A stretch of DNA of 64,000 nucleotides from Pseudoruegeria sp. SK021 (GCF_002119405.1 NZ_MTBG01000001.1:464993-528992); one strand, 5' to 3'; positions 1 to 9,295 are shown, counted from the stretch's first letter. Translations and numbers: made by a program. The notes: generated by a model from the letters alone, not told the origin.

Positions 1-180
1 TGGTTGCCGAACCTGTCCTCCACGCCGGATATGGGGCATTTCGCAGTGGCCGTCGCACTCGACTACGTCGATTTTCGCCTCACCGACCGCGACTGGCGTA
101 CATCCAGCCCTGCGCTTGCGAATTGGCTTACCGACATCGCCCATCGGCCATCGCTGCAGGCAACGCTACCGACCGGCTGA
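1..180 (+). CDS. Glutathione S-transferase family protein, C-terminal fragment
   Basis: The first 59 codons read open from the window edge to a TGA at 178-180 and look like the all-alpha C-terminal domain of a glutathione S-transferase. The run ALDYVDFR resembles the conserved C-domain helix of the family (often written GYLDFR), and the short tail NWLTDIAHRPS matches the usual end (W...I..RPS). Family members conjugate glutathione to electrophiles in the cytoplasm or act as thiol-dependent reductases. The thioredoxin-fold N-terminal half lies outside the window, so the subclass cannot be assigned. It converges with the outer-membrane protein gene 18 nt downstream. Confidence 0.72.
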   Translation, partial: WLPNLSSTPDMGHFAVAVALDYVDFRLTDRDWRTSSPALANWLTDIAHRPSLQATLPTG

Positions 181-198
181 TCATCCAGAACCCGTGCG

Positions 199-867
199 TC
201 AGAAGTTAAAACTGACGCCGAGATTGAGGGCGTTGGTGACGATATTGGTTTCCAAGTTGCCACCGCCCTCCAGATCAACGTCGTTGCGGGAATACGTCCC
301 CTTATATTCCCCGAACATCGACCACGTCTCAGTCAGCGGGTATTTCACACCGGCGACCCATTGCACTGCCGGACCACCATATTGGTAATTGAAGGTGTCT
401 TCCCCGGTCGATTCGAATTCGACGTGTGGGATTGAGATTCCGACCCCGCCGCCGATATAGGGCGTCCAACGCCGATCTTCGGACGGAAACCGCCGAAACG
501 CATTGACCGTCAGAATGTTCAGGCCGTCGGTAAATTCCAACGTTTCAAGATCGTTGTCTTTCAGGGTGTCCTTGTCCGCGTAGACCTTGGCATGGTTGAA
601 CTCTAAGCCGAATCCGACCGTCGCAGACCGCCACCATGTCCCCCGAATCCCGTAATACGGCGGCATAGACAGGGATTTACCTTCCCAGCCTGCGGTAAAA
701 TCGAAATCACCGATGCCAGAGGGATCATTGCCTTTGACCACACTGTGCGGGGATGTCTGAACACCGGTATAGACGCTGAGTTCAAATTCAGCCAATGCCG
801 GACCCGCCGCCAAGACAGACAGCACCGCGGCCAGTTTCCAAACCCGTGACATTTTTTGCATACCCAT
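199..867 (-). CDS. Outer-membrane beta-barrel protein (OmpW/lipid A oxidase-like)
   Basis: The protein of about 222 residues begins with a clear signal peptide (MSRVWKLAAVLSVLAAGPALA, cleavage before EF) followed by alternating aromatic/polar strands typical of a small eight-stranded outer-membrane barrel. It ends in Phe (LGVSFNF), the usual BamA-recognised C-terminal signature. Proteins of this look in Rhodobacteraceae are often labelled outer-membrane beta-barrel or lipid A oxidase; the barrel is visible, the oxidase label is recollection only. The open frame extends to 930, but three clustered Met codons (867, 861, 852) directly precede the signal peptide, so one of those is the real start; 867 is used here. 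It is transcribed away from petABC. Confidence 0.7.
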   Translation of the reverse strand: MGMQKMSRVWKLAAVLSVLAAGPALAEFELSVYTGVQTSPHSVVKGNDPSGIGDFDFTAGWEGKSLSMPPYYGIRGTWWRSATVGFGLEFNHAKVYADKDTLKDNDLETLEFTDGLNILTVNAFRRFPSEDRRWTPYIGGGVGISIPHVEFESTGEDTFNYQYGGPAVQWVAGVKYPLTETWSMFGEYKGTYSRNDVDLEGGGNLETNIVTNALNLGVSFNF

Positions 868-1177
868 GATCTTGCGGCCCGTAATTTTCAATTCCGCCAA
901 AGCCAAACTACCACTATCAAGACGTGGCAAACAGAGGCTTTACATTTCCGTTCTTCATTTTGCATTGTGGTCCGCAGGGTGCAATCCCCGCGCGGCAGAT
1001 TGTGATCGCGCCGTAGCCCATATGGCATAGGGTGCGACCATACGACTGTGATGCGCCGGAATGTCCGCTGGACGCACTACCTTGCCATGTTTAGGAAGTT
1101 TGAAGGTATGGCCGCTGGTTTAGCGGCAACAACAGGCGTCACCAGCACTTGCTGACGAAAAGAATGGAGAAGCTTCC
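868..1177 (+). promoter_or_regulatory. Divergent intergenic region carrying the petABC promoter
   Basis: This 310-bp gap separates the leftward outer-membrane protein gene from the rightward petABC operon, so it should hold both promoters. I see no convincing -35/-10 pair. A perfect 6-bp hairpin (GCCGCT-GGTTT-AGCGGC) lies at 1111-1127, about 50 bp before the petA start, and the ribosome-binding site of petA (GGAGA) lies just before 1178. No small gene is evident in it. Confidence 0.35.
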
Positions 1178-1738
1178 GTGTCACACGCAGACGATCACGA
1201 AGGGACCCGCAGGGATTTCCTCTTTTATGCGACGGCTGGCGCCGGTGCTGTCACGGCGGGTGCTGCGGTCTGGCCTTTGATCAACCAGATGAACCCAAGT
1301 GCCGACGTTCAGGCGCTGTCCTCGATCATGGTGGATGTTTCCTCGGTTGAGCCGGGCACGCAGATCACCATCAAGTGGCTGGGCAAGCCGGTTTTCGTGC
1401 GTCGCCGGACGCCCGAAGAAATTGAGGCCGCCCGCGCTGTCGAAATGAGCGAGCTGATCGATCCGATCGACCGGAACGAAAACAAGCCCGACCTGCCGGC
1501 CACCGATGAAAACCGCGCCCTCAGCGAAGATGGCGAATGGCTGGTGATGATGGGTGTGTGTACCCACCTCGGATGTGTGCCGATTGGCAATGAAGCGGGC
1601 GATTTTGGTGGCTGGTTCTGTCCTTGCCACGGCTCGCACTACGATACCGCTGGCCGGATCCGCAAAGGCCCCGCCCCGCAGAACCTTCACATCCCGGTCT
1701 CGGCATTTGTCGACGACACCACCATCAAGCTCGGCTAA
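1178..1738 (+). CDS. petA: Ubiquinol-cytochrome c reductase Rieske iron-sulfur subunit
   Basis: Rieske subunit of the cytochrome bc1 complex, which passes electrons from ubiquinol to cytochrome c1 in the cytoplasmic membrane. The 186-residue protein starts with GTG behind a GGAGA ribosome site. Residues 11-16 (RRDFLF) are a twin-arginine export motif, followed by the single transmembrane anchor (about 18-38). The 2Fe-2S ligands are in CTHLGC (128-133; C128, H130) and CPCHGSH (148-154; C148, H151), with C133 and C150 forming the usual disulfide. Length and motifs are standard. It is first in petABC; petB starts 14 bp downstream. Confidence 0.97.
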   Translation: MSHADDHEGTRRDFLFYATAGAGAVTAGAAVWPLINQMNPSADVQALSSIMVDVSSVEPGTQITIKWLGKPVFVRRRTPEEIEAARAVEMSELIDPIDRNENKPDLPATDENRALSEDGEWLVMMGVCTHLGCVPIGNEAGDFGGWFCPCHGSHYDTAGRIRKGPAPQNLHIPVSAFVDDTTIKLG

Positions 1739-1752
1739 GGGAGATACCGCAG

Positions 1753-3102
1753 ATGTCCGGAATTCCGCACGACCACTACAAGCCGACCACTGGCGGTGAG
1801 AAATGGCTGCATTCGCGGCTGCCCGTTATTGGGCTTCTCTATGACACCCTGATGATCCCGACCCCCAAGAACCTAAATTGGATGTGGATCTGGGGCATTA
1901 TCCTGACATTCTGTCTGGCGCTTCAGATCGCCACCGGAATCGTCTTGGCGATGCACTACACCCCAAGCGCGACCGCAGCCTTTGCCTCGGTCGAGCATAT
2001 CATGCGCGACGTAAACGGCGGCTACATGCTGCGGTATCTGCACGCAAACGGCGCATCCTTGTTTTTTGTTGCCGTTTACCTGCACATTTTCCGTGGTCTC
2101 TATTACGGATCGTACAAGGCACCCCGCGAAGTCACATGGATCATCGGGATGCTGATCTTCCTGTTGATGATGGGCACCGGCTTTATGGGCTACGTTCTGC
2201 CTTGGGGACAAATGTCGTTCTGGGGCGCCACCGTCATCACCGGCCTGTTTGGTGCGATCCCGCTGATCGGCGAAAGCATTCAGACGTGGCTGCTGGGCGG
2301 ACCCGCAGTGGACAACGCGACGTTGAACCGCTTCTTCTCGCTGCACTATCTGCTGCCCTTCGTGATCGCAGGCCTTGTGATCGTCCATATCTGGGCGTTC
2401 CACACCACCGGCAACAACAACCCGACCGGGGTTGAAGTGCGCCGCACGTCCAAAGCCGATGCCGAGAAAGACACGCTGCCGTTCTGGCCGTACTTCGTAC
2501 TGAAAGACCTGTTCGCGCTGGCCGTGATCTTGGTGGTTTTCTTTGCCATCGTTGGCTTCATGCCGAACTATCTTGGCCACCCGGACAACTATATCGAGGC
2601 GAACGCACTTTCGACACCGGCGCATATCGTGCCCGAATGGTACTTCCTGCCGTTCTACGCCATTCTGCGGGCGTTCGACTCGGAAGTTTGGGTCGTACAG
2701 ATCGCCAGCTTCCTGTCGTTTGGCATCATCGACGCGAAGTTCTTCGGTGTTGTGGCCATGTTCGGCGCGATCGCGGTCATGGCTCTGGCCCCGTGGCTGG
2801 ACACGTCCTCGGTCCGTTCGGGCCGCTATCGTCCGATGTTCAAGTGGTGGTTCGCCCTGCTTTGCGTGGACTTCATCGTCCTGATGTGGGGCGGCGCGAT
2901 GCCGGCTGAAGGGATTTATCCGTACATTTCGCTGATCGGCTCCGCCTATTGGTTCGGCTACTTCCTGGTGATCCTGCCGCTGCTCGGCGTCATCGAGAAA
3001 CCGCTGGCAACGCCCAACACCATCGAAGAAGATTTCGAGGCCCATTATGGCAAACCCGACGGAACCGCTGCTGCGGGCTCTGCGGCCAAGCCGGCCGAGT
3101 GA
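1753..3102 (+). CDS. petB: Ubiquinol-cytochrome c reductase cytochrome b subunit
   Basis: Cytochrome b of the bc1 complex, 449 residues, with eight predicted membrane helices carrying the two b haems and the Qo/Qi quinone sites. The Qo-site motif PEWY is present in [12 protein letters not shown], and the paired haem-ligand helices are visible (e.g. [12 protein letters not shown] and FSLHYLLPF...IVHIWAFH). The open frame runs upstream into petA, but the conserved N-terminus [11 protein letters not shown] begins at 1753, 14 bp after the petA stop, so that ATG is the start. A C-terminal hydrophilic tail follows the last helix. petC begins 19 bp later. Full length, nothing broken. Confidence 0.97.
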   Translation: MSGIPHDHYKPTTGGEKWLHSRLPVIGLLYDTLMIPTPKNLNWMWIWGIILTFCLALQIATGIVLAMHYTPSATAAFASVEHIMRDVNGGYMLRYLHANGASLFFVAVYLHIFRGLYYGSYKAPREVTWIIGMLIFLLMMGTGFMGYVLPWGQMSFWGATVITGLFGAIPLIGESIQTWLLGGPAVDNATLNRFFSLHYLLPFVIAGLVIVHIWAFHTTGNNNPTGVEVRRTSKADAEKDTLPFWPYFVLKDLFALAVILVVFFAIVGFMPNYLGHPDNYIEANALSTPAHIVPEWYFLPFYAILRAFDSEVWVVQIASFLSFGIIDAKFFGVVAMFGAIAVMALAPWLDTSSVRSGRYRPMFKWWFALLCVDFIVLMWGGAMPAEGIYPYISLIGSAYWFGYFLVILPLLGVIEKPLATPNTIEEDFEAHYGKPDGTAAAGSAAKPAE

Positions 3103-3121
3103 GAAAGGACAAGTGACAGTC

Positions 3122-3922
3122 ATGGTCAAGAGACTCACCCTCGTCGCGGCGGCAGCGGCCCTCGGTCTGGCAGCAAGCGCTGCCACGGCAGCGGAAGAAG
3201 CGCATCACCTGCACGACTACAGCTTCTCGTTCGAGGGTCCGTTCGGAACCTACGATCAGATGCAGTTGCAGCGCGGGCTTCAAGTGTACACAGAAGTCTG
3301 CTCGGCCTGCCACGGGTTGAAATTCGTGCCATTGCGGACGCTGGCTGATCCGGGCGGGCCGGAACTGCCCGAGGATCAGGTGCGCGCCTATTCCGAGCAG
3401 TGGGAAACGTTCGATACGGAAATCGATGATTTCCGCGTCGCGACGCCGACCGATCACTTCCCACACTCGTCGTTGTCGAACGCGCCAGACCTCAGCCTGA
3501 TGGCCAAGTCGCGCGCTGCGTTTCATGGCCCCTACGGAACGGGTATGAGCCAGTTGTTCAACGGCATCGGTGGTCCAGAATACATCACCAACATCCTCAC
3601 CAGCTATACCGGTGAGGAAAAGGAAGAGGCCGGATCGATCCTATACGGCAACTCGGCTTTCCCGGGTGGCTGGATCGCCATGGCACCGCCGCTGATGGGC
3701 GATGACATCGAATTTGCCGACGGTGCGTCCTCCGCGCTTGTCGACGAGTCGCAGGATGTTGCAGCCTTCCTGATGTGGGCGGCAGAGCCAAAGATGATGG
3801 CGCGGAAACAAGTGGGCCTTCAAGCGGTGTTGTTCCTGACCGTGTTGTCGGTGCTGCTGTATCTGACCAACAAGCGCATCTGGGCACCGATCAAAAAGAA
3901 AAAGGCGCAAGCCGCCGAATAA
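3122..3922 (+). CDS. petC: Ubiquinol-cytochrome c reductase cytochrome c1
   Basis: Cytochrome c1 of the bc1 complex, 266 residues. The start at 3122 (behind GAAAGGA) gives a clean signal peptide [19 protein letters not shown]...; the longer open frame from 3047 overlaps petB and is rejected. The covalent haem c site is CSACH (C60, C63, H64), and the region IAMAPPL supplies the likely sixth-ligand Met. A single C-terminal transmembrane helix ([21 protein letters not shown]) and a Lys-rich tail anchor the haem domain on the periplasmic side. Last gene of petABC, followed by a strong terminator. Confidence 0.97.
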   Translation: MVKRLTLVAAAAALGLAASAATAAEEAHHLHDYSFSFEGPFGTYDQMQLQRGLQVYTEVCSACHGLKFVPLRTLADPGGPELPEDQVRAYSEQWETFDTEIDDFRVATPTDHFPHSSLSNAPDLSLMAKSRAAFHGPYGTGMSQLFNGIGGPEYITNILTSYTGEEKEEAGSILYGNSAFPGGWIAMAPPLMGDDIEFADGASSALVDESQDVAAFLMWAAEPKMMARKQVGLQAVLFLTVLSVLLYLTNKRIWAPIKKKKAQAAE

Positions 3923-3956
3923 TCTAGCGGCGCAACCGCAGAGCCTTTAGCCAAAC

Positions 3957-3992
3957 AAGAACGCGCCCCCGGATCACCGGGGGCGCGTTCTT
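3957..3992 (+). terminator. Rho-independent terminator of petABC
   Basis: A perfect 14-bp inverted repeat (AAGAACGCGCCCCC / GGGGGCGCGTTCTT) with an 8-nt loop lies 34 bp after petC. The stem is very GC-rich and ends in a short T stretch, so it should stop petABC transcription. It is symmetric enough to act on leftward transcripts from the small ORF at 4023-4097 too. Confidence 0.85.
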
Positions 3993-4022
3993 CATGTCAG
4001 TACTTTCGAAATTCGGTCACGT

Positions 4023-4097
4023 TCAGCTCAGTCCGACGAACGATAGAATGACGAGCACGACCACAACCAAGCCGACGATATAGATAATATTATTCAC
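4023..4097 (-). CDS. 24-residue single-helix membrane peptide
   Basis: A short reading frame with a GTG start encodes MNNIIYIVGLVVVVLVILSF followed by VGLS and a TGA stop. Almost the whole peptide is one uncharged transmembrane helix. An AAAGGA ribosome site stands 8 nt before the GTG on the minus strand, and the frame sits alone between the petABC terminator and aroC. I recall similar tiny peptides being annotated in other Rhodobacteraceae, but function is unknown. Small single-helix peptides often modulate a larger membrane complex; that is only inference here. Confidence 0.6.
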   Translation of the reverse strand: MNNIIYIVGLVVVVLVILSFVGLS

Positions 4098-4291
4098 AGC
4101 ATGCGTCCTTTCTTTTCCCTCAATCGAGAAAAGAACGCCGACCGAAGGCGAACGGTTCCCTGCTTGTCCCTTGCTCGACTCGGGCCGTCTGGGATTCCGG
4201 ACAGCCCGAGGATCGCCTCAAGGTTTTGCCGCGATCCCCTCTTGAGCCCGCGTGCCCTGCCGCCTAAACCTCTCACAAAGGAGCGCGCCCC

Positions 4292-5413
4292 ATGTCCCTC
4301 AACAGTTTCGGCCACTTGTTTCGTGTTACCACCTGGGGCGAAAGCCATGGGCCCGCGCTTGGTGCGACCATTGATGGCTGCCCGCCGGGCATCCCGGTCA
4401 CCGCCGAGGCGATCCAAGTCTGGATGGACAAGCGCAAACCCGGCCAGAACAAATTCACCACCCAACGGCAAGAGGCCGATGCGGTGGAAATCATGTCAGG
4501 CGTGTTTGAAGGGCTTAGCACGGGCACGCCTATCCAACTGATGATCCGCAACACCGATCAACGGTCCAAGGATTACGGCGACATCGCCGAAAAATTCCGC
4601 CCCGGCCACGCTGACATTACCTATTGGCAGAAATACGGCATCCGCGATTACCGCGGCGGCGGGCGATCCTCAGCCCGAGAAACCGCAGCACGCGTTGCCG
4701 CCGGTGGGGTGGCCCGCGCCGCCCTTGCCGAATTGGTCCCAGCACTGAGCATCACCGGCTACATGGTCCAGATGGGACCGCACAGCATTGACCGCAGCCG
4801 GTTCGACTGGGACCAGATCGCCGCCAACCCGTTTTGGACGCCCGATGCCACCGCCGCCACAGAGTGGGCCGGTTACCTTGATGGGCTGCGGAAGTCCGGG
4901 GAATCGGTTGGGGCAATCATCGAAGTGACGGCACGCGGCGTACCGGTCGGTCTGGGCGCGCCGGTCTATGGCAAGCTCGATACCGAGTTGGCGGCAGCAA
5001 TGATGAGCATCAATGCCGTCAAAGGCGTCGAGATCGGCGATGGCATGACCGCCGCGACCCTGACCGGCACAGAAAACGCCGACGAGATCACCATGGGGCC
5101 GGATGGACCTGTGTTCAGTTCGAACCATGCCGGCGGCATTCTGGGCGGAATTTCCTCTGGTCAGGATGTCGTGCTGCGCTTTGCCGTCAAACCGACCTCG
5201 TCGATCCTCAGCCCGCGCCGGACGATCACCAAATCAGGCGAGGAGACGACCTTGATCACCAAAGGGCGGCACGATCCCTGCGTCGGCATACGTGCGGTGC
5301 CTGTGGCCGAGGCCATGATGGCCTGCGTCCTGCTCGACCATGTCCTGCTTCATCGCGGGCAAGTTGGCGACGGCCCACGCGGTCAGATTGGCCAAATGCG
5401 GCAGCGCGCGTGA
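4292..5413 (+). CDS. aroC: Chorismate synthase
   Basis: Converts 5-enolpyruvylshikimate-3-phosphate to chorismate using reduced FMN, the last common step of aromatic amino acid synthesis, in the cytoplasm. The 373-residue protein has the family N-terminus ([20 protein letters not shown]), the first signature WGESHG, the RPGHAD motif, the Arg-rich [17 protein letters not shown] stretch and the C-terminal RHDPCVG region with conserved Arg/His. Start chosen at 4292 behind AAGGAG. The stop codon lies in the loop of a perfect hairpin (5401-5423). Convergent with the HAD gene 24 bp downstream. Confidence 0.97.
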   Translation: MSLNSFGHLFRVTTWGESHGPALGATIDGCPPGIPVTAEAIQVWMDKRKPGQNKFTTQRQEADAVEIMSGVFEGLSTGTPIQLMIRNTDQRSKDYGDIAEKFRPGHADITYWQKYGIRDYRGGGRSSARETAARVAAGGVARAALAELVPALSITGYMVQMGPHSIDRSRFDWDQIAANPFWTPDATAATEWAGYLDGLRKSGESVGAIIEVTARGVPVGLGAPVYGKLDTELAAAMMSINAVKGVEIGDGMTAATLTGTENADEITMGPDGPVFSSNHAGGILGGISSGQDVVLRFAVKPTSSILSPRRTITKSGEETTLITKGRHDPCVGIRAVPVAEAMMACVLLDHVLLHRGQVGDGPRGQIGQMRQRA

Positions 5414-5423
5414 CGCGCGCTGC
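5401..5423. terminator. Perfect 10-bp hairpin with the aroC stop codon as loop
   Basis: GCAGCGCGCG, then TGA, then CGCGCGCTGC: two perfect 10-bp arms whose 3-nt loop is the aroC stop codon (5411-5413). It has no T-run, so it is not a canonical intrinsic terminator, but it sits between convergent genes and could block readthrough or protect both 3' ends. Confidence 0.5.
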
Positions 5424-5437
5424 GCCTGCTGCATGGT

Positions 5438-6076
5438 TTAGGCAGTGCCGGGGGCTAAGCCCGCTTCAGCAGTGGTCAGGAGCCCTTGCTCGACCAATTT
5501 TCGGGCCCAGCCTTCAGGCCCCTCGAACAGATGGGTGGCCCAGCCACGGCCCTCGGCCACCCGGATGTTGTCCATTCGGTCATCGGTGAACAGCAATCCG
5601 GCGGGCTTGATGCCCGTATCCAGTTCCACAATCTCGTAAATTTCAGGATCGGGTTTGATCACCCCCATATGGCCGGACACATAGCGCCGATCAAACTCGC
5701 CCAGAAAATCATACTTGGTTTCGGCGTACTCAAAACTTTCGATGCCAAAATTCGACAGGGCAAACACCGGCACGCCCTTTGCCTTAAGCGCCCGCAGCAA
5801 TTCGATCGAGCCCGGAATCGCAGGGCTGGCCATCTCAATCCAATTGTCGTGCCACATCCGAATTTCGGCCGCGAAATCCGGATATTCTTCGGCGGTGGCA
5901 TAGACCGTGGTCTGGAAATTTTCGCCGCGATCCACCAGATCGTTCATCGCATGCAAGTCCACCGCTGCGAACATTGCCTCGCGGCGGTCGCGACCGATGG
6001 CAGCGTCATAGAACCGCTCTGGCTGCCACTCGATCAGGACATTGCCGATGTCGAAAATTACTGCCTCGATACTCAT
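5438..6076 (-). CDS. HAD-superfamily phosphatase
   Basis: A 212-residue haloacid-dehalogenase-fold hydrolase. Motif I is FDIGNVLIEW, a variant of DxDxT/V in which the second Asp is replaced by Asn, as in several haloalkanoic-dehalogenase/YihX-like members (here D-I-G-N). Motif II is the ALSNFG region, motif III the Lys in GVIKPDPEIYE, and motif IV the FTDDRMDN acidic pair. The alpha-helical cap lies between motifs I and II (about residues 15-80). Likely a cytoplasmic small-molecule phosphatase; the substrate cannot be read from sequence. It lies downstream of the esterase gene on the same strand (47-bp gap). Confidence 0.85.
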   Translation of the reverse strand: MSIEAVIFDIGNVLIEWQPERFYDAAIGRDRREAMFAAVDLHAMNDLVDRGENFQTTVYATAEEYPDFAAEIRMWHDNWIEMASPAIPGSIELLRALKAKGVPVFALSNFGIESFEYAETKYDFLGEFDRRYVSGHMGVIKPDPEIYEIVELDTGIKPAGLLFTDDRMDNIRVAEGRGWATHLFEGPEGWARKLVEQGLLTTAEAGLAPGTA

Positions 6077-6123
6077 GGAACCCTCGTAAGATTTGTGGCG
6101 ATCGTCGGTGCCGGCAAGGGACG

Positions 6124-7308
6124 TTACCTTGCCGGGGTTGTAAAGGGTTCCAGAAAGAAGCGCACCATCTCGTCCGATGCAGCCGGTCCCTGAGGATCAG
6201 TGTAAGTTCCCGCAGAATTCCCCCCGGACCAGGCATGGCCTGCGCCGTCGATTTTCCAATACTCAGACTGCGCGATCCCATCCGCCCCCGCGACCGTGCT
6301 GCGGGTATAGCCGCGCCCGCCCGCCGAGGTGCCTTGCAGCACGGTCGCAGGCGCAGTGTCGCCGTCCCGGGCCAGCGCGATCAAGCGGTCGCCGTTCACG
6401 GGCGCGACGGTGCTATCCGCGCTGCCATGAAAGACGATGATGCGGGGGCGTCCGCGTCCACCCTTTGCCACCGGTGCGGGCGCATCCCCGCGCATGGCCG
6501 CGAATGCAGAGGTCGCATCCTTGGCCGCGCCAGCAGGCAGGCCAGAATGGACGCCGATTGCGGCAAAGGTGTCCGGGCAAGTCTGGCCCAGAATGTCGGC
6601 CATGCCGCCGCCCGCTGACAGGCCTGCCGCGAACACCCGCGTGTGATCGAGACCAAATTCCTGCGCCAGTTCGGTCGCAAGTCCGGCCAGGATTGCAGGC
6701 TCGCCCGCCGTCCCGGTCTGATCGCCGGATCGAAACCAGTTCCAGCAGCCCATCGGATTGAAGGCCCGTGTCTGCGACGGATAGGCCACGATCAACTGAT
6801 GCGCCTCGGCCAGTTCGTTCATTCCTGTTCCGACCGCGAAATCATCTGGGCTCTGGGTGCACCCGTGCAGCATCACGATCAGGCCGCGGGGCGTCCCCGA
6901 CAAGCTGGACGGCACATAGAGGCGATAATCGCGTGCGCCAGCGCTGTTGCTGTAGCTCCGCCAGTCGTAGCGCGCCTTGTCGGGAATTGTCGGCGAGGCG
7001 GTCTGCGACGGCATTCCGCCGACGCCATCCCGCAACCGGGTCATCACATCCCGCAATGAGCCGCGCTTTGCGGCTTTGCGGGGGAAAAGCACTTCTGCCT
7101 CAGCCGCATTTGGGTCTATCCGCGGGCCTTTGGCATCGCCGGACGGCTTACCTGCCCCAGTCCCGAGCTGTGTGGCTGCACCCGGTTGTGATTGCGCGGC
7201 ACCACCTCTGTTCAGCGCAGACTGGAGGGTTCGGGTGGCATCGCCCAAGTTCCCCGATCGGGTCTGGGCCAAGGCGCGGCGCATCGCACTTTTGAAGTCA
7301 TCGGTCAT
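6124..7308 (-). CDS. PHB-depolymerase-family esterase
   Basis: A 394-residue alpha/beta hydrolase of the poly(3-hydroxybutyrate) depolymerase/LpqC esterase family. The catalytic core starts near residue 115 (YRLYVPSSL), with the oxyanion-region motif MLHGCTQSPDDFA, the nucleophile elbow GLSAGG, and a C-terminal His in DGAGHAWSGG. The first ~110 residues are a low-complexity, Ala/Gly/Arg-rich leader without an obvious signal peptide. It could act on intracellular PHB granules or on soluble esters; the sequence does not decide. The ribbon-helix-helix regulator gene lies 32 bp upstream on the same strand, suggesting joint transcription. Confidence 0.87.
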   Translation of the reverse strand: MTDDFKSAMRRALAQTRSGNLGDATRTLQSALNRGGAAQSQPGAATQLGTGAGKPSGDAKGPRIDPNAAEAEVLFPRKAAKRGSLRDVMTRLRDGVGGMPSQTASPTIPDKARYDWRSYSNSAGARDYRLYVPSSLSGTPRGLIVMLHGCTQSPDDFAVGTGMNELAEAHQLIVAYPSQTRAFNPMGCWNWFRSGDQTGTAGEPAILAGLATELAQEFGLDHTRVFAAGLSAGGGMADILGQTCPDTFAAIGVHSGLPAGAAKDATSAFAAMRGDAPAPVAKGGRGRPRIIVFHGSADSTVAPVNGDRLIALARDGDTAPATVLQGTSAGGRGYTRSTVAGADGIAQSEYWKIDGAGHAWSGGNSAGTYTDPQGPAASDEMVRFFLEPFTTPAR

Positions 7309-7340
7309 GATTTGTCCTAATGATCACACGTCTTGCAACG

Positions 7341-7751
7341 CTATTGGATGCGGTCCGCGAGGGCCGCTTTGACATCTGCCGAGGCCTGAAGCGCCCCAAG
7401 TATGTTAAGAGAAGTGATGGTGGCCCGGGCCAGTTCCGCACTGACATCCGGCGCGATGCGCGCCAAGCCGACGACCCTGATCGAAAGATGCCGCCCGGCA
7501 GCCAGTGCTGCCTCTAATTCGGCCCGCGAGATGACCCTCAGCCCGAGCTCGAGCTGGTGGCGCGCCATCGAACCGGACAGCGCATCACTTTCGGCGGACA
7601 AATGGTTGCGGATCGCGGTGCGGATAAAATCCGTCCGGTTGGAATAAAACCCGTCCTGAACCAGAAGATCAATGCGGCCCAGATCGACATGACCGAGGTT
7701 GATTGTGATCTTCTCATTGTCAGCAGGTTTAACGCTTTGTCCGGCCGTCAT
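7341..7751 (-). CDS. Ribbon-helix-helix (CopG-type) transcriptional regulator
   Basis: About 136 residues. The N-terminal part (EKITINLGHVDLGRIDLLVQDG then YSNRTDFIRTAIRNHL) has the beta-strand/two-helix pattern of ribbon-helix-helix DNA-binding proteins, with the NRTDFIR turn typical of CopG/Arc types. The remaining ~80 residues form a helical/beta effector-like part of unknown role. The open frame reaches 7763, but the Met at 7751 has a GGAGA ribosome site at proper spacing and is preferred. As the upstream partner of the PHB-type esterase it may regulate it or itself; the region just before the start contains two spaced CCATA repeats that could be an operator (inference). Confidence 0.75.
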   Translation of the reverse strand: MTAGQSVKPADNEKITINLGHVDLGRIDLLVQDGFYSNRTDFIRTAIRNHLSAESDALSGSMARHQLELGLRVISRAELEAALAAGRHLSIRVVGLARIAPDVSAELARATITSLNILGALQASADVKAALADRIQ

Positions 7752-7855
7752 CCATTTCTCCATCCGTATGGATGGTATATGGAGGATGATTTCGCGACTT
7801 CAAGAGGGTTATTCTGCACTGCAGCATAATTTCTGACCCAACCCCGACGCCGCGG

Positions 7856-8314
7856 TCAGCCAGCGTCGCGCTTTGCAGCCAACAAGGCCGTGTCCAACGC
7901 TTGCAGAAACCGGGACCGATCAGCTTTGGAAAACGCCCGCCCGCCACTGACATGGAACGGATCCGCCGCGCGAATATCGCTCATCAGATCGCGGGTCGCC
8001 AAGCGTGGGCCGATATTCGCCTGCGTCAACGCTTCGCCGTTATGCTGCAAAACCCGCGCGCCCGCTTTGACGCAGCGGTCTGCCAATGGGATATCCGACG
8101 TGACCACCACATCGCCGGGGGCAGCACGATCTGCGATCCACATATCTGCAATATCGGGGCCAGCCTCGACAAATACATGACTGACCAGCGGGTTCTGTGA
8201 CGGGCGCAAGCCACCGTTACACACCAGAACCATCGGCACCCGATGACGCGTCGCAACCCGCTCTGCCTCGGCCTTAACCGGGCAGGCATCCGCGTCAATG
8301 TACAACGTTGTCAT
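7856..8314 (-). CDS. YaiI/YqxD family protein (DUF188)
   Basis: A 152-residue member of the YaiI/YqxD family, recognised from the N-terminus [14 protein letters not shown] (conserved D-A-D-A-C-P-V-K), the [20 protein letters not shown] block with the TxDIPLA motif, and the FSKADRSRF end. The conserved Asp residues and fold resemble PIN-like nucleases, but a biochemical role is not established as far as I know. The gene overlaps the fghA stop by 4 nt (ATGA), so it is translated in the same operon as S-formylglutathione hydrolase. Confidence 0.93.
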   Translation of the reverse strand: MTTLYIDADACPVKAEAERVATRHRVPMVLVCNGGLRPSQNPLVSHVFVEAGPDIADMWIADRAAPGDVVVTSDIPLADRCVKAGARVLQHNGEALTQANIGPRLATRDLMSDIRAADPFHVSGGRAFSKADRSRFLQALDTALLAAKRDAG

Positions 8315-9150
8315 GCTGGCACCGCAGAGAACGCATCCGCATGGAACTGGGCATGGTCCTCGAAGAACGACGAAATAAAGTAATAAGAGTGGTCATAGCC
8401 GGGATGGAGCCGGAACTGTCCGTTTTGTCGGCGCTTGAACATGGCCTGTGCCAATGCCTCGGGCATCAGCAAATCCAGAAACTGATCCGCGCCCCCCTGA
8501 TCGATCAGGACCGGGCCATCAAACCCCACATCACGCATCTGAAGGCTGGAATCGTGCTTGGCCCAGTCGGACTCTTCGGTTCCAAGATACGCCATGAACT
8601 GCTTGCGCCCCCACCGTGATCGCGACGGATGGGAAATCGGGGCAAAGGCCGACACCGATTGAAACCGCTCAGGATGGGCCATCGCAATGGTCAAAGCGCC
8701 ATGCCCCCCCATTGAATGGCCCGAAATCGACTGGCGTGTCATGTCCAGCGGGAAGTGGGCGGCCAAGAGTAGCGGCAGCTCGTCGACGATATAGTCCCAC
8801 ATCCGATAGTGGGCTTTCCACGGGTCCTGAACCGCATTGACATAAAAGCCTGCGCCCTGCCCCAGATCGAAGCCGGGATCGTTGGCAACAGCCGCTCCGC
8901 GCGGCGAGGTGTCAGGAAGCACCAAAGCAAAGCCATGCTTCGCCGCATGCGCCTGCGCCCCCGCCTTTTCCATCGCATTGGCATGGGTACAGGTTAGCCC
9001 AGACAGATACCACAGCAGCGGGACCGGCTTCAGCGTCGCTGCGGGCGGAATGAAGAGACCAAATGTCATGTCACAGGCGCACACGTCGGACGGATGACAA
9101 TAGACCCCCTGTATGCCCCCATAGGACCGCGTTTCCGAAATGATTTCCAT
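8311..9150 (-). CDS. fghA: S-formylglutathione hydrolase
   Basis: Hydrolyses S-formylglutathione to formate and glutathione, the second enzymatic step of glutathione-dependent formaldehyde oxidation, in the cytoplasm. The 279-residue esterase-D-type protein has the nucleophile motif SGHSMGGHG, the ATG start behind a purine-rich site, and the conserved [12 protein letters not shown] and PDTSPRG stretches; the catalytic His lies near the C-terminus in [10 protein letters not shown]. The substrate for this enzyme is made by the class III alcohol dehydrogenase encoded at 11168-12280. Divergent from the TetR regulator, with a palindromic operator candidate between them. Confidence 0.95.
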   Translation of the reverse strand: MEIISETRSYGGIQGVYCHPSDVCACDMTFGLFIPPAATLKPVPLLWYLSGLTCTHANAMEKAGAQAHAAKHGFALVLPDTSPRGAAVANDPGFDLGQGAGFYVNAVQDPWKAHYRMWDYIVDELPLLLAAHFPLDMTRQSISGHSMGGHGALTIAMAHPERFQSVSAFAPISHPSRSRWGRKQFMAYLGTEESDWAKHDSSLQMRDVGFDGPVLIDQGGADQFLDLLMPEALAQAMFKRRQNGQFRLHPGYDHSYYFISSFFEDHAQFHADAFSAVPA

Positions 9151-9250
9151 TTGAATACCCTTTAAACCCTTTTTTAACGGCTACGGCACTGAACCGGTTC
9201 CGGCAAGACTGTGTGTGGGCCTATGGTTTAGGTCCGGCGCTTGCGGAAAC

Positions 9251-9266
9251 TAAACCGTTTGGTTTA
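9251..9266. promoter_or_regulatory. Candidate TetR operator (TAAACC-N4-GGTTTA)
   Basis: A perfect 6-bp inverted repeat with a 4-bp spacer, lying 29 bp before the tetR start in the divergent fghA/tetR intergenic region. A further GGTTTA half-site is at about 9224-9229. Size and placement suit a TetR-type autoregulatory operator controlling both directions; binding is inferred. Confidence 0.5.
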
Positions 9267-9295
9267 TCACCGATGCGACGTGTCAGGAGTACCAA

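Noticed and set aside
3047..3121. N-terminal extension of petC
   Set aside because: Overlaps petB and lacks a signal peptide; the ATG at 3122 has both a ribosome site and a signal peptide.
1873..3186. 437-residue open frame antisense to petB/petC
   Set aside because: It mirrors the codon bias of the real genes, is rich in His, Gln, Asp and Arg, has no family features and covers highly conserved genes.
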